The notes under the pieces: generated by a model | The model's database searches: none | Seen by the model: only the letters and a program-made list of their open reading frames with translations | What the model was told of the DNA's origin: nothing | DNA from: Gemmatimonadota bacterium | GTDB lineage: Bacteria > JAAXHH01 | NCBI GenBank assembly: GCA_009838645.1 | Contig: VXRC01000039.1 | Location: 1-64,000, forward strand | Reading direction: 5' to 3' | Length of the DNA stretch: 64,000 nt | Translations under genes and position numbers: made by a program | Part shown: positions 25,959 to 33,673 of the stretch, in pieces | Position numbering within the stretch: the first letter of the stretch is position 1 | How the letters are laid out: each line of letters opens with the position of its first letter

Positions 25959-26582
25959 TCACAACACGTACTGGAAGGCGAAGTGCACGCCCAGGTAGGA
26001 CTTCCTGTAACCTTCCGGAAGCGGCGGCAGCGGATCGGCCGCGTTCAGCGCCCTTTGCGCCGCCAGGTCGAAGACCGGGTTGGAAGACGAACGCTCCATG
26101 ACGACGCCGGTAATCCGGCCGGACCGTACCACGCGGAAATAGATGACCGTCTCGAGCCGGGTTACGCCGAGCATCCTGGGCACGTTGAAATGCTGCTGGA
26201 TCTTCCGCTGCATCATGCCCAGGTAGTACGGGTATTCGAAGTTTCGCTCGTCCAGTCTGATTTCCGGGGAATCGGTCTCGAAGGTCTGCGGCGCTTCCGG
26301 TGCGAGGTCCGGTTCTTCGGAGACCAGGCGCGGCGTCCGTTCCAGTGCCAGGGCCGCCTCCTCCTGCGGCGCGGCGGCCTCCTTCTTCGAGACGACTTCG
26401 TACACCTCGTCGATCGCGGGCGGACGTTGAATCGGCGGGCTTTCGTTCAGCGTTACCAGATCGACCCGGTAGACCTGCTGGTCCAGCGACGACGCCGGCG
26501 CGGACCACCAGGTATTCAAACCGATCAGTCCGGCAAACACCGCGATATGCAGGAATCCGGAAGCCCAGATCATGCGTGCCAT
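25959..26582 (-). CDS. tolA: Short TolA/TonB-like energy transducer
   Basis: The 207-residue protein has one N-terminal membrane helix (about residues 5-27), a short Pro/Glu-rich spacer (about 45-110), and a TonB/TolA C-terminal domain (about 115-207). The last contains QHFNVPR, ETVIYFRVVRSGRITGV and NPVFDLAAQRALN. E. coli TolA is 421 residues with a long helical stalk; here that stalk is missing. Its position between tolR and tolB argues for TolA rather than TonB, but it might also energise the TonB receptors. The ATG overlaps the tolR stop by one base. Confidence 0.88.
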   Translation of the reverse strand: MARMIWASGFLHIAVFAGLIGLNTWWSAPASSLDQQVYRVDLVTLNESPPIQRPPAIDEVYEVVSKKEAAAPQEEAALALERTPRLVSEEPDLAPEAPQTFETDSPEIRLDERNFEYPYYLGMMQRKIQQHFNVPRMLGVTRLETVIYFRVVRSGRITGVVMERSSSNPVFDLAAQRALNAADPLPPLPEGYRKSYLGVHFAFQYVL

Positions 26583-27001
26583 TATCGTGAAGGCCTCAGA
26601 CTGGTCGCCAGGCCTATCTGCGTTACGCCGTGCTGCTTGAGTTTATCCAGCACGCCAATGACGGCGCCGTAGGGCACCTGTTCGTCTCCGCGGATAAACA
26701 CCGGCTTATCCTGCTGATCCTCGAAGATCTCCCCGAACACCCCGTCGAACTGGGCGATCGAGAGCAGCCGGTCTTCGAGGTAGAGCGACCCTTCGCTCGT
26801 AATCGTGATGACGAGGCCCTCGCCGAGATCCGGCGCGGCCGCGCTCGCCCTGGGCAGATCCACCTGGACGCCGCTCTGGATCATCGGCGTGGTGATCATG
26901 AAGATGATCAGGAGCACGGTCATGACGTCGACCAGTGCCGTGACCCTGATTTCCGACAGGACGCGGGGCGAACCCGCGCTATTGAAATCAAAGGAATTCA
27001 T
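26582..27001 (-). CDS. tolR: Biopolymer transport protein TolR/ExbD
   Basis: A 139-residue inner-membrane protein with one helix and a periplasmic domain. The proton-path Asp lies in VTALVDVMTVLLIIFMITTP, and the C-terminal part holds VFIRGDEQVPYGAVIGVLDKL. Length and motifs fit the ExbD/TolR family. Its ATG overlaps the tolQ stop (ATGA) and its stop overlaps tolA, so these three are translationally coupled. With TolQ it forms the proton-driven motor of the Tol system. Confidence 0.95.
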   Translation of the reverse strand: MNSFDFNSAGSPRVLSEIRVTALVDVMTVLLIIFMITTPMIQSGVQVDLPRASAAAPDLGEGLVITITSEGSLYLEDRLLSIAQFDGVFGEIFEDQQDKPVFIRGDEQVPYGAVIGVLDKLKQHGVTQIGLATSLRPSR

Positions 27002-27759
27002 GGCCTCCCCGCGATGGTCCGCAGCTGGAGGATGTTCAGGACCGCGGTGGCCAGGTCCTCGAGTTCCAGGCCCAGCACCCGCGACCGCTGCACGAAGTAA
27101 TTATACGCCACCATGGCCGGGATCGCCACGGCCAGGCCCGCGATCGTCGTAATCAGGGCTTCCGCGATCCCGGGCGCCACGACCACGATGTTGGTGGAGC
27201 CCTGGGTACTGATGTCCAGAAAGGCGGTCATAACACCCCACACCGTTCCGAACAGGCCGAGAAAGGGGCACACGCTTCCGGCGGTGGCCAGCAGGGGAAG
27301 CCGTTGCTCGAACCGGGCCAGTTCCCGGTGGGCGGCAAGCCGCAGGTCGCGATAGACGGATTCCACCAAGTCCTGGCCGGCTTCCTTCGGCCGGCCCGCC
27401 TGGTCCACCTGACCCGCCTGGCCCGCCTGGCCCGCCTGGCCCACCTGGCCCGCCTGGCCCGCGGCGCCGGCAGGAAGCGGAAACGCCGGCGCGTGCTTCT
27501 CGTAGACCTCGCGGTACACCGCGGCGGCGGGACTGTACGGCCACTTCGAGGCGGCGGTGTAAACCTGGTTGTAGTTGCGCTCCGACCGGAAGAACGCGAG
27601 GAATTCCCCCGACTGCGTCTGAGCCCGGCGAAAGTACCGCCAGCGCTCCGCCATGATCGCCCATGTAACGATGGAGAATATCAGGAGAACGGCAATGACG
27701 GTCTTGGCGACGACGCCCGAATCCAGAATCAGATTCAGGATACTGATTTCGGATGACAA
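26998..27759 (-). CDS. tolQ: TolQ/ExbB proton channel with a Gly-Gln-Ala repeat insertion
   Basis: The 253-residue protein has helix 1 at about 17-37 and helices 2 and 3 at about 158-182 and 195-220. It carries family segments LPLLATAGSVCPFLGLFGTV, GIAEALITTIAGLAVAIPAM and YNYFVQR. Residues about 99-122, in the cytoplasmic loop, are GQAGQV-type repeats encoded by a 9-bp tandem array and absent from ordinary TolQ. The start appears to be TTG at 27759, about 13 bp after a GGAC site, so the start is less certain than the frame. It is the first gene of the tol locus. Confidence 0.93.
   Translation of the reverse strand: MSSEISILNLILDSGVVAKTVIAVLLIFSIVTWAIMAERWRYFRRAQTQSGEFLAFFRSERNYNQVYTAASKWPYSPAAAVYREVYEKHAPAFPLPAGAAGQAGQVGQAGQAGQAGQVDQAGRPKEAGQDLVESVYRDLRLAAHRELARFEQRLPLLATAGSVCPFLGLFGTVWGVMTAFLDISTQGSTNIVVVAPGIAEALITTIAGLAVAIPAMVAYNYFVQRSRVLGLELEDLATAVLNILQLRTIAGRP
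27395..27457. repeat. 9-bp minisatellite inside tolQ
   Basis: Seven tandem 9-bp units with consensus CCCGCCTGG, two of them with substitutions, encode the GQA repeat in the cytoplasmic loop of TolQ. Length changes in multiples of one unit would keep the frame. Confidence 0.9.
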
Positions 27760-27834
27760 AGTGCGTTCAAGTCCTTTCGACAGATCTCATGACCCTTTAC
27801 CTGCGGCTTGAAAGTTGGAACACGGAAGCGTACG

Positions 27835-27840
27835 TGTCAA
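27835..27840 (-). promoter_or_regulatory. Possible -35 box upstream of tolQ
   Basis: The minus strand carries GCTTGACA, the same extended -35 sequence seen before two other leftward genes in the window, 75 bp before the tolQ start. No good -10 box was found at the expected distance, so this is tentative. Confidence 0.28.
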
Positions 27841-27869
27841 GCACTACAGGACGCTGATCCTGTCGATCC

Positions 27870-28844
27870 CTACCCCCAGATCAGTGCGACTTCGACAGCC
27901 AGGTCAGGGTGGCCGTCGATCAGTTCGAGTGCTTCTGCGGCGCGATGGGCGGGGAATACGTGGGTCAGCAGGGGACGCAGCCTGACGGCGCCGATGCCCA
28001 CGAGTTTCAGCCCCCGGTCCACCAGGTAGGGGGTTTCGCCGGGCTGTTCGCGTCCCATGATCAACTGCAGAGATCGCGACGACCATTCCCGCATGTCGAT
28101 GGATACGGAGTGGGAATCGGCTTTCAGGACGACGAGCTTCCCGCCCGGCCGCAGAACCGCCGCGCACTGGGCAAAGGATGCCTCGCTGCCGGCGCACTCG
28201 AGGCTGACGTCCACACCCTGGCCGCCGGTCCGGTCCATGACACGGCGATGGACGTCCTCCGTGGAGGCATTGATCAGGGTGTCCGCGCCAGTATCCGCCG
28301 CCCGCTGCAGGCGTTTCGCGTGCAGATCCGACGCGATCACGGCCGCTGCACCCGATATGGACGCCACCTGCGTACCCAGCAACCCGGTGGTCCCCACGCC
28401 GCATACGAAAACGGTGCTGCCCTTCACCTCGGCCCGTTCCATGCCCTTCAGTACCGTCGGCATCAGGCCGGCGATAGCGCCTTCTTCGTAACTGACGTCT
28501 TGCGGCAACTTTACGACCTGGTTCGCAGGCACGCTTCGATATTCCGAAAAGCCGCCGTCGGTATGGCAGGCAACGACCCGGTCGCCCTGGCCGAGCGAAT
28601 CCACGCGCCGTCCAGGCGAACCCACAAGCCGGCCGGTGGACTCGATGACGCCCGTGAAGCTCCGACTGATGGTCCCGTGGGCTCCGTTGGCGGTTGATGG
28701 CGGATCGGCGCCGTTATCGGAGGTACTCCGGCGCGACAGCACGCATGCACGGACCTTGACCAGTACGTCCTCGTCGTTGCAGGCAGGCACAGGCCCGCTG
28801 GATACCTCTGGATTGCCCTCCGCATCCAGCGTCAGTGTTTGCAT
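27870..28844 (-). CDS. MDR family alcohol dehydrogenase-like oxidoreductase
   Basis: A 324-residue medium-chain dehydrogenase. It has the GroES-like N-domain with SFTGVIESTGRLV and GDRVVACHTDGGFSEY, and the cofactor domain with STVFVCGVGTTGLLGTQVAS. DVSLECAGSEASFAQCAAVL follows. The GHE zinc motif of classic alcohol dehydrogenases is absent and the N-domain is short, so zinc catalysis is doubtful. The ATG at 28844 is preceded by GAAGAGG. It follows the ferredoxin-NADP reductase gene by 49 bp on the same strand. Substrate unknown. Confidence 0.82.
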   Translation of the reverse strand: MQTLTLDAEGNPEVSSGPVPACNDEDVLVKVRACVLSRRSTSDNGADPPSTANGAHGTISRSFTGVIESTGRLVGSPGRRVDSLGQGDRVVACHTDGGFSEYRSVPANQVVKLPQDVSYEEGAIAGLMPTVLKGMERAEVKGSTVFVCGVGTTGLLGTQVASISGAAAVIASDLHAKRLQRAADTGADTLINASTEDVHRRVMDRTGGQGVDVSLECAGSEASFAQCAAVLRPGGKLVVLKADSHSVSIDMREWSSRSLQLIMGREQPGETPYLVDRGLKLVGIGAVRLRPLLTHVFPAHRAAEALELIDGHPDLAVEVALIWG

Positions 28845-28893
28845 GGCGGCCTCTTCGTCATTCAGGATGCGACCCGACGAGCCGGACCGTGGA

Positions 28894-29826
28894 CTACCAG
28901 TATTCCTCGAAGTGAATATTGCCCTTGTCCCTGCGATGATCCGCCTTGAATCCACGGGATTCGAGCAGCTCCACCATGCCGGTGGGCGAGGGGTACGACT
29001 TGTCGCCCTCCCTGGTATAGTTGGGCACGCCGATCATGTCGGGGTTTCCGCAGATGTACACGTGGGTCCTTTCAGGATCCAGGATGATACCGGTCTGCTC
29101 CTCCAGTTCCCCGGTCCTTACCAGATCCTGTATATACACCTTGCGGTCGAGGTTGTGGGTTTCCCGGGTGGTCAGCGTAATGTAATGGTAGTTCGGATGC
29201 AGGGGCGCAAGGCGCTCGTTGGTTGACTGGTAACCCAGGTCCCGGGCGTATCGCACGCACACCACCGAAATGATCTCCGGTCCGTGGCCGTTGCGCATCA
29301 GTTCGGCGATCATGCAGTTGTGGGGCGCCTCGCCGGTGCCGGTCGCGGCGAAGATGACCTGGTCGTCCGGACCAACGTGTTCCAGGGTGTAATGGCCGGT
29401 CACCTTCGGCCCCATCCAGATCCGGTCGCCTTCGTTCAGCATCCACAGCCTCGGCGTGAGGGAGGGGTCCTGGCCTTCCTCTCCGTCGCGGGCCACGAGC
29501 GTGATGTAGAACTCGTAGTAGTCCATGTCCGCCGGATCCATCAATTGCCGGGGATCGTCCTCGTACATGGGAAAGGACATGGAGTAGGCGCGGCGGACGA
29601 GTTTCGTCTTGAGGTTCTCATTGACGTCTTCGTTATGTTCGGGATCGTTGGTGGGTTCCCAGTCGCCCAGGCCGAGCGTGGTGTACTGTCCGGGCTTGTA
29701 CGGCGGAAGTTCTTCGTCCGGTTTCACCCGGATGATCCAGAGTTCGGGGTTCAATTCCTGGATTTCGGTCAGTGTGGCGTTATAGTGTTGCTCCCTTAAG
29801 GCCCTGATCTCTTCTGACGTATGCAT
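28894..29826 (-). CDS. Ferredoxin/flavodoxin-NADP+ reductase-like flavoprotein
   Basis: A 310-residue FAD-binding reductase. It has the FAD motif RRAYSMSF (RxYS), the pyrophosphate/NADP segments IFAATGTGEAPHNCMIAEL and VVCVRYARDLGYQ, and THVYICGNPDMIGV near the C-terminus, ending EEYW. The aromatic C-terminus stacks on FAD in plant-type and bacterial FNRs. The ATG at 29826 has AGGTATAC upstream. It likely passes electrons between NADPH and ferredoxin or a similar carrier. No ferredoxin gene adjoins; the neighbouring MDR dehydrogenase may share the transcript. Confidence 0.88.
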   Translation of the reverse strand: MHTSEEIRALREQHYNATLTEIQELNPELWIIRVKPDEELPPYKPGQYTTLGLGDWEPTNDPEHNEDVNENLKTKLVRRAYSMSFPMYEDDPRQLMDPADMDYYEFYITLVARDGEEGQDPSLTPRLWMLNEGDRIWMGPKVTGHYTLEHVGPDDQVIFAATGTGEAPHNCMIAELMRNGHGPEIISVVCVRYARDLGYQSTNERLAPLHPNYHYITLTTRETHNLDRKVYIQDLVRTGELEEQTGIILDPERTHVYICGNPDMIGVPNYTREGDKSYPSPTGMVELLESRGFKADHRRDKGNIHFEEYW

Positions 29827-29910
29827 GTATACCTGCCGTATCTCCGCGTTCAGGCAAAGGTGAACCAACGAGGGATGAACCGGCCGGCCGGCCGGTAAGC
29901 GAGGAGCGTC

Positions 29911-32900
29911 CTAGAAATCGGCTCCGATCGTAAAGAAGAACTGGGTGTCGTTCAGCGCATTCCTCAGCCGGTACGAACGCGTGCCCGGGAACTCGGATTC
30001 AAGCCCACGGGGAACGTTGGCCAGGTTTTCGTTGTTGTACCATGCAGGCCGCCTTCCCAGGTCGAACTGGCGGGCGATATCGAACTTCAGGATCAGGAAG
30101 CCGACACGCGAGCGCATGCCGATGCCGTAGGCCACCGCGAGCGGCCCGCCCGACAGTTCTTCCATCGTGCGCGGCCCCAGGCCGTTGTCCCGCACCAGGT
30201 TGCCGTCGACGAATTGGCCTACGTTGGGATAGCCGGCGTACTGGTTGGCCTGGGTGGAACTGGTGGTCTGGTCCCAGGCGGCGCCCGCGTCCACGAACAG
30301 CGAACCACGGATCTGCTGGAAGGCCAGCGGCAGCGGCCAGCCGAAGGCGAGGACCTCGATCAGGGGGAACCGAAACTCGGCGTTGACCAGCGCGACTTTG
30401 CTCCCCCAGACGGACCAGTAATCCGCCCCGCGGAAGTTGAAAGGACCGCCGAATGGATACAGTTCCTGGTCCCGCCCGTCGCTGCTGAGTCCGTACAGGC
30501 GGAAGGCGAAGGCGTAACGCTGCAGGACGTTGTAGTAGGCGCGGTAGTCGACGAAGACCCGCGTGAACTGCAGCTCACCGAACGTCGGCGTCACTTCGAC
30601 ACGGCCCCGGGCGCCGGCGATCGGGCCGGTCAACCCGTACAGCGTGTGATCCGTGACCAGGGCGGCGGTGGGCTGGATGAAGTTGACGCTTCCCAGGCTT
30701 CCCCGCCTCGTACGCCGAATGCCGAAGTAATTGAAACTGACGTCCACCAGTTCACGGGAACGGTTGACGCCCTGGACCCCCAGTTCGAACCGGTTGAACT
30801 TGCTGAAAGGACGGCTCAGGTAGAACTGGACGCCGCGGTTTATCTGGGTCGTCACCTGGGAAACCCAGGGACTCTGGTAGCCGCGGAACAGGTCGTAGCT
30901 GTACTGGAATGCCGCCACGCTCCAGTTGACGCGCCGTGTCAGATTGGTGTACTGAACCAGCAGGTTCGCGTCCGTCAGGGATCCGAAAACGTTGGCGCCG
31001 ACGAGTATCTTGTGGTTGTTCAATATGTCGCTGAAGGAAAGGACGGAACTGCCCACGAGTCCGACGTGCGTGGAGTACCCGGCATTCCCCCCCAGGTAGT
31101 CCAATCCGAATTTGGGGGAGTATTTCCGCTTCGTGAACGTACCGTCGGTCCAGGCGGTCGTATCCGGCAACTCGCCCGCCGGACCGATACCTCCGGCGAT
31201 GGGCCCGAAGGGGAACTGCGGCGTCTCCAGAAGGCCGGAACCCGTTGACGGTTCGGGCATCTCTCCGGGCGCGGCCGACTCACTGACGGACTCCGCGGCG
31301 GACGTCGTGTCCGGCGGCGCGGTAAGCACGGTCTGGATCGTGGTTACCTTTTCCCGTTCCGGGGTCCCGGACGGTGGTCCCGCCTCGGATGCGGTGTCCG
31401 GCGCAGGGGCCGGCGTGGCGTCCTCCGTCGCTGCCGGCGAAGATCCTTCCGCGTCCCCGGAGACGGTTTCTTCCGATGTTCCTTCCTCGTCCCCGGAGGC
31501 GGTTTCTTCCGAAGATCCTTCCGCGTCCCCGGAGGCGAGGGGTTCATCCGGTGGTTCGGTTCTCAGGGGCGGCGCCAGTTGCTGCGCATCGGGCGACGCA
31601 CCGGGCGTCGCCGCCTTTTCGTGGTCGTAGGGTTCCTTCATCAACGACACCGGGTCGCTGATGGCAAACAGGTCGAATCCCCCCCAGGAAAGGGCGGAGA
31701 AGACCATGCGGTCCGACTTTTGCGCCCAGCTGATGGCGGGTCCGGCGGCCGTTACGTTGGTCACACCGGTCAGTACGTTGGTAATCTGGTAGGTCTCGCC
31801 GTTCTCCATGTCCCGGATGAATATGTTGGACACGCCGGTGCGATTGGAAATGAACGCGATTTTGCTGCCGTCCGCCGACCACTGCGGCGAAATGCTCTTG
31901 CCGATCTGGTCCGGGATCTTTTCGACCTCTCCCGTTTCCAGGTCATACAGCGCCAGCTGCTGGTATCCGAAGGTGAGCGTCCGGAAATTGGTCACGTCGC
32001 CCCGGTCCGTGGAAAAGGCGATCGTCTTGCCGTCCGGCGACCACACGGGGTCCCGGTCCGTGTACCGGTCCCGGGTAAGGGCCTTCAGGTTCCCGCCCGC
32101 GGCATCCACGACGTACAGGTCGGACTGCCCTCCCTGGAGACCGACGAAGACCAGCTTTTCACCGTCCGGCGACCAGCTCGGCGACGTGGCGCCGTCGAGA
32201 TTGACCCTGATGCGCCGGATCACCTTCTTCCTTCTGACGTCCATGATATACAGGGCGTCCCGCGCCCCCACCTTGGCCGGGAAGGCGATGTACTGCTCAT
32301 CGGGCGACCAGGAAATAGACGTGGAAAAGAACCGGAGGGACTCGAAATCGGCCGAGCGCTCGCCTTCGACCAGCTTGGAAATGACCTCGCCGTTGATGGC
32401 GGAGGCCAGGTAGATATCGTTGTACAGGCTTCGGTTGGAAATGAAGACCAGCTTGTCGCCCCGCGGTGAAATCGCCGGGGCGAGGTGCAGGCCCGCCCTG
32501 GATTCCCGGACGTCGGTCAGTTGCCGGGCGAAGGCCTGCGGCTTTTCGTAGTCCTCGATCTGCGGCAGGTAGGTCTTGCGCACATGCTCGTTCCACTCGT
32601 CGGACAGCTTCTCGATGTCCTTGCCGATGGACGAGCGGAAGGCTTCGTTCACGTTTCGCATGCGGGCCGTCTTGCGGAGTATCTCGCCGATCTTCCGATC
32701 TCCGTACCGGTCGCCGATGTAGGCGAACAGCGCCTGGCCGAAACGGTAGACGCCGAAACTATAGTCCATGGCGGGGATGGACGGCGGCAGATAGCCCTGC
32801 AGCGCCGCATCGCGCAGCCACATGTGGGTATAGGCGTCGATGCGGCCCAGGGACAGGTATTCGGCCATGCCCTCCATGAACCACAGCGGGGCGACGAAGG

Positions 32901-33390
32901 CCATGGGATTCAGGATGGAGACCCCCGGACCCGCGCCGTAGATCACGTCTCCCTGGAAGGCGTGAACGAGTTCGTGGGTGAGTACGTGTTCCAGTTCCGC
33001 GTAGGATCCCGTGAAGGGCAGCAGTATGCGGTTCTTGTTGAACTCCGTCACACCGCCGGTGCCCTCGCTGATAAAGCCGGGCAGGACGTTGGTCTGCTGG
33101 AAATCGGTATGGGAGGCGTACAGGATGATCGGGATCTTGTCGCTGAACCGGTGCTGCAGGATACGGCTCAGGCGGTTATACGAACGCTCCGCCATCCTGG
33201 CGGCATCGTAGGCGGCCTCTTCCTCTCCCTGGTAGTAGTAGATTTCGAAGTGGGGCGTGGAGATGATTTCCCACTGGAAGTCGCGGTACTGGACCTTGTT
33301 CCGACCGAAGTATTCACCCTGCGCGAACACGTCCGCAGGCGTGGCCAGCAGGCACAGAATCGCCAGTATATACCGCAACCGATGTGGCAT
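29911..33390 (-). CDS. Outer-membrane metalloprotease-like/PD40 propeller/beta-barrel protein
   Basis: A 1159-residue protein. It has a signal peptide (about 1-23), then a gluzincin-type metalloprotease-like domain with HELVH (H139, E140, H143) and the downstream glutamate in WFMEGMAEYLS (E173). A TolB-like propeller follows with many PD40 motifs such as SPSWSPDGEKLVFV. A Gly/Ser/Glu-rich linker encoded by 36-bp repeats leads into a C-terminal beta-barrel (about 800-1159) ending in alternating residues with a terminal Phe (FFFTIGADF). The barrel resembles the surface-antigen/Omp85 type. The ATG at 33390 has AAGGAG 7 bp upstream. It is probably anchored in the outer membrane with the protease and propeller in the periplasm; function unknown. 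Confidence 0.85.
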   Translation of the reverse strand: MPHRLRYILAILCLLATPADVFAQGEYFGRNKVQYRDFQWEIISTPHFEIYYYQGEEEAAYDAARMAERSYNRLSRILQHRFSDKIPIILYASHTDFQQTNVLPGFISEGTGGVTEFNKNRILLPFTGSYAELEHVLTHELVHAFQGDVIYGAGPGVSILNPMAFVAPLWFMEGMAEYLSLGRIDAYTHMWLRDAALQGYLPPSIPAMDYSFGVYRFGQALFAYIGDRYGDRKIGEILRKTARMRNVNEAFRSSIGKDIEKLSDEWNEHVRKTYLPQIEDYEKPQAFARQLTDVRESRAGLHLAPAISPRGDKLVFISNRSLYNDIYLASAINGEVISKLVEGERSADFESLRFFSTSISWSPDEQYIAFPAKVGARDALYIMDVRRKKVIRRIRVNLDGATSPSWSPDGEKLVFVGLQGGQSDLYVVDAAGGNLKALTRDRYTDRDPVWSPDGKTIAFSTDRGDVTNFRTLTFGYQQLALYDLETGEVEKIPDQIGKSISPQWSADGSKIAFISNRTGVSNIFIRDMENGETYQITNVLTGVTNVTAAGPAISWAQKSDRMVFSALSWGGFDLFAISDPVSLMKEPYDHEKAATPGASPDAQQLAPPLRTEPPDEPLASGDAEGSSEETASGDEEGTSEETVSGDAEGSSPAATEDATPAPAPDTASEAGPPSGTPEREKVTTIQTVLTAPPDTTSAAESVSESAAPGEMPEPSTGSGLLETPQFPFGPIAGGIGPAGELPDTTAWTDGTFTKRKYSPKFGLDYLGGNAGYSTHVGLVGSSVLSFSDILNNHKILVGANVFGSLTDANLLVQYTNLTRRVNWSVAAFQYSYDLFRGYQSPWVSQVTTQINRGVQFYLSRPFSKFNRFELGVQGVNRSRELVDVSFNYFGIRRTRRGSLGSVNFIQPTAALVTDHTLYGLTGPIAGARGRVEVTPTFGELQFTRVFVDYRAYYNVLQRYAFAFRLYGLSSDGRDQELYPFGGPFNFRGADYWSVWGSKVALVNAEFRFPLIEVLAFGWPLPLAFQQIRGSLFVDAGAAWDQTTSSTQANQYAGYPNVGQFVDGNLVRDNGLGPRTMEELSGGPLAVAYGIGMRSRVGFLILKFDIARQFDLGRRPAWYNNENLANVPRGLESEFPGTRSYRLRNALNDTQFFFTIGADF
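31451..31540. repeat. 36-bp tandem repeat in the linker of the protease/PD40/barrel protein
   Basis: Two full 36-bp units (31451-31486 and 31487-31522) and a partial third share the core TCCCCGGAG-GCGGTTTCTTCC. They encode Ser-Gly-Asp-Glu-Gly-Ser-Glu-Glu-Thr-type repeats between propeller and barrel. The frame is preserved. Confidence 0.85.
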
Positions 33391-33415
33391 TTTCGGTCTC
33401 CTTGAGGATGGACAC

Positions 33416-33444
33416 ATCATACGGTCGGCCGCACTCCGTGTCAA
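33416..33444 (-). promoter_or_regulatory. Near-consensus sigma-70 promoter of the protease/PD40/barrel gene
   Basis: On the minus strand TTGACA (33439-33444) and TATGAT (33416-33421) are separated by 17 bp, matching 6 of 6 and 5 of 6 bases. The start of transcription would lie about 20 nt before the ATG at 33390. The rest of the 283-bp gap up to the TonB receptor stop shows nothing else. Confidence 0.8.
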
Positions 33445-33673
33445 GCCAATATTGGACCGGGCCCTGTGTCCCGCACACAGAACGAAGCCCTTTTCGCGCG
33501 CGCCCATAGTCCATATCGGATTGCACGAAAAACCCCGGATATGGTTTCGATTAAATGGAAGCCGCGATGGATCCGCCAGGCGCCGGTACGTGGCATTCTA
33601 TCCATCAGACTTGTGAAGGGAGTTCCTTATTTCCGGAAACCGGGCAAATGAAAAACGGACCCAGGCAGGTCCG

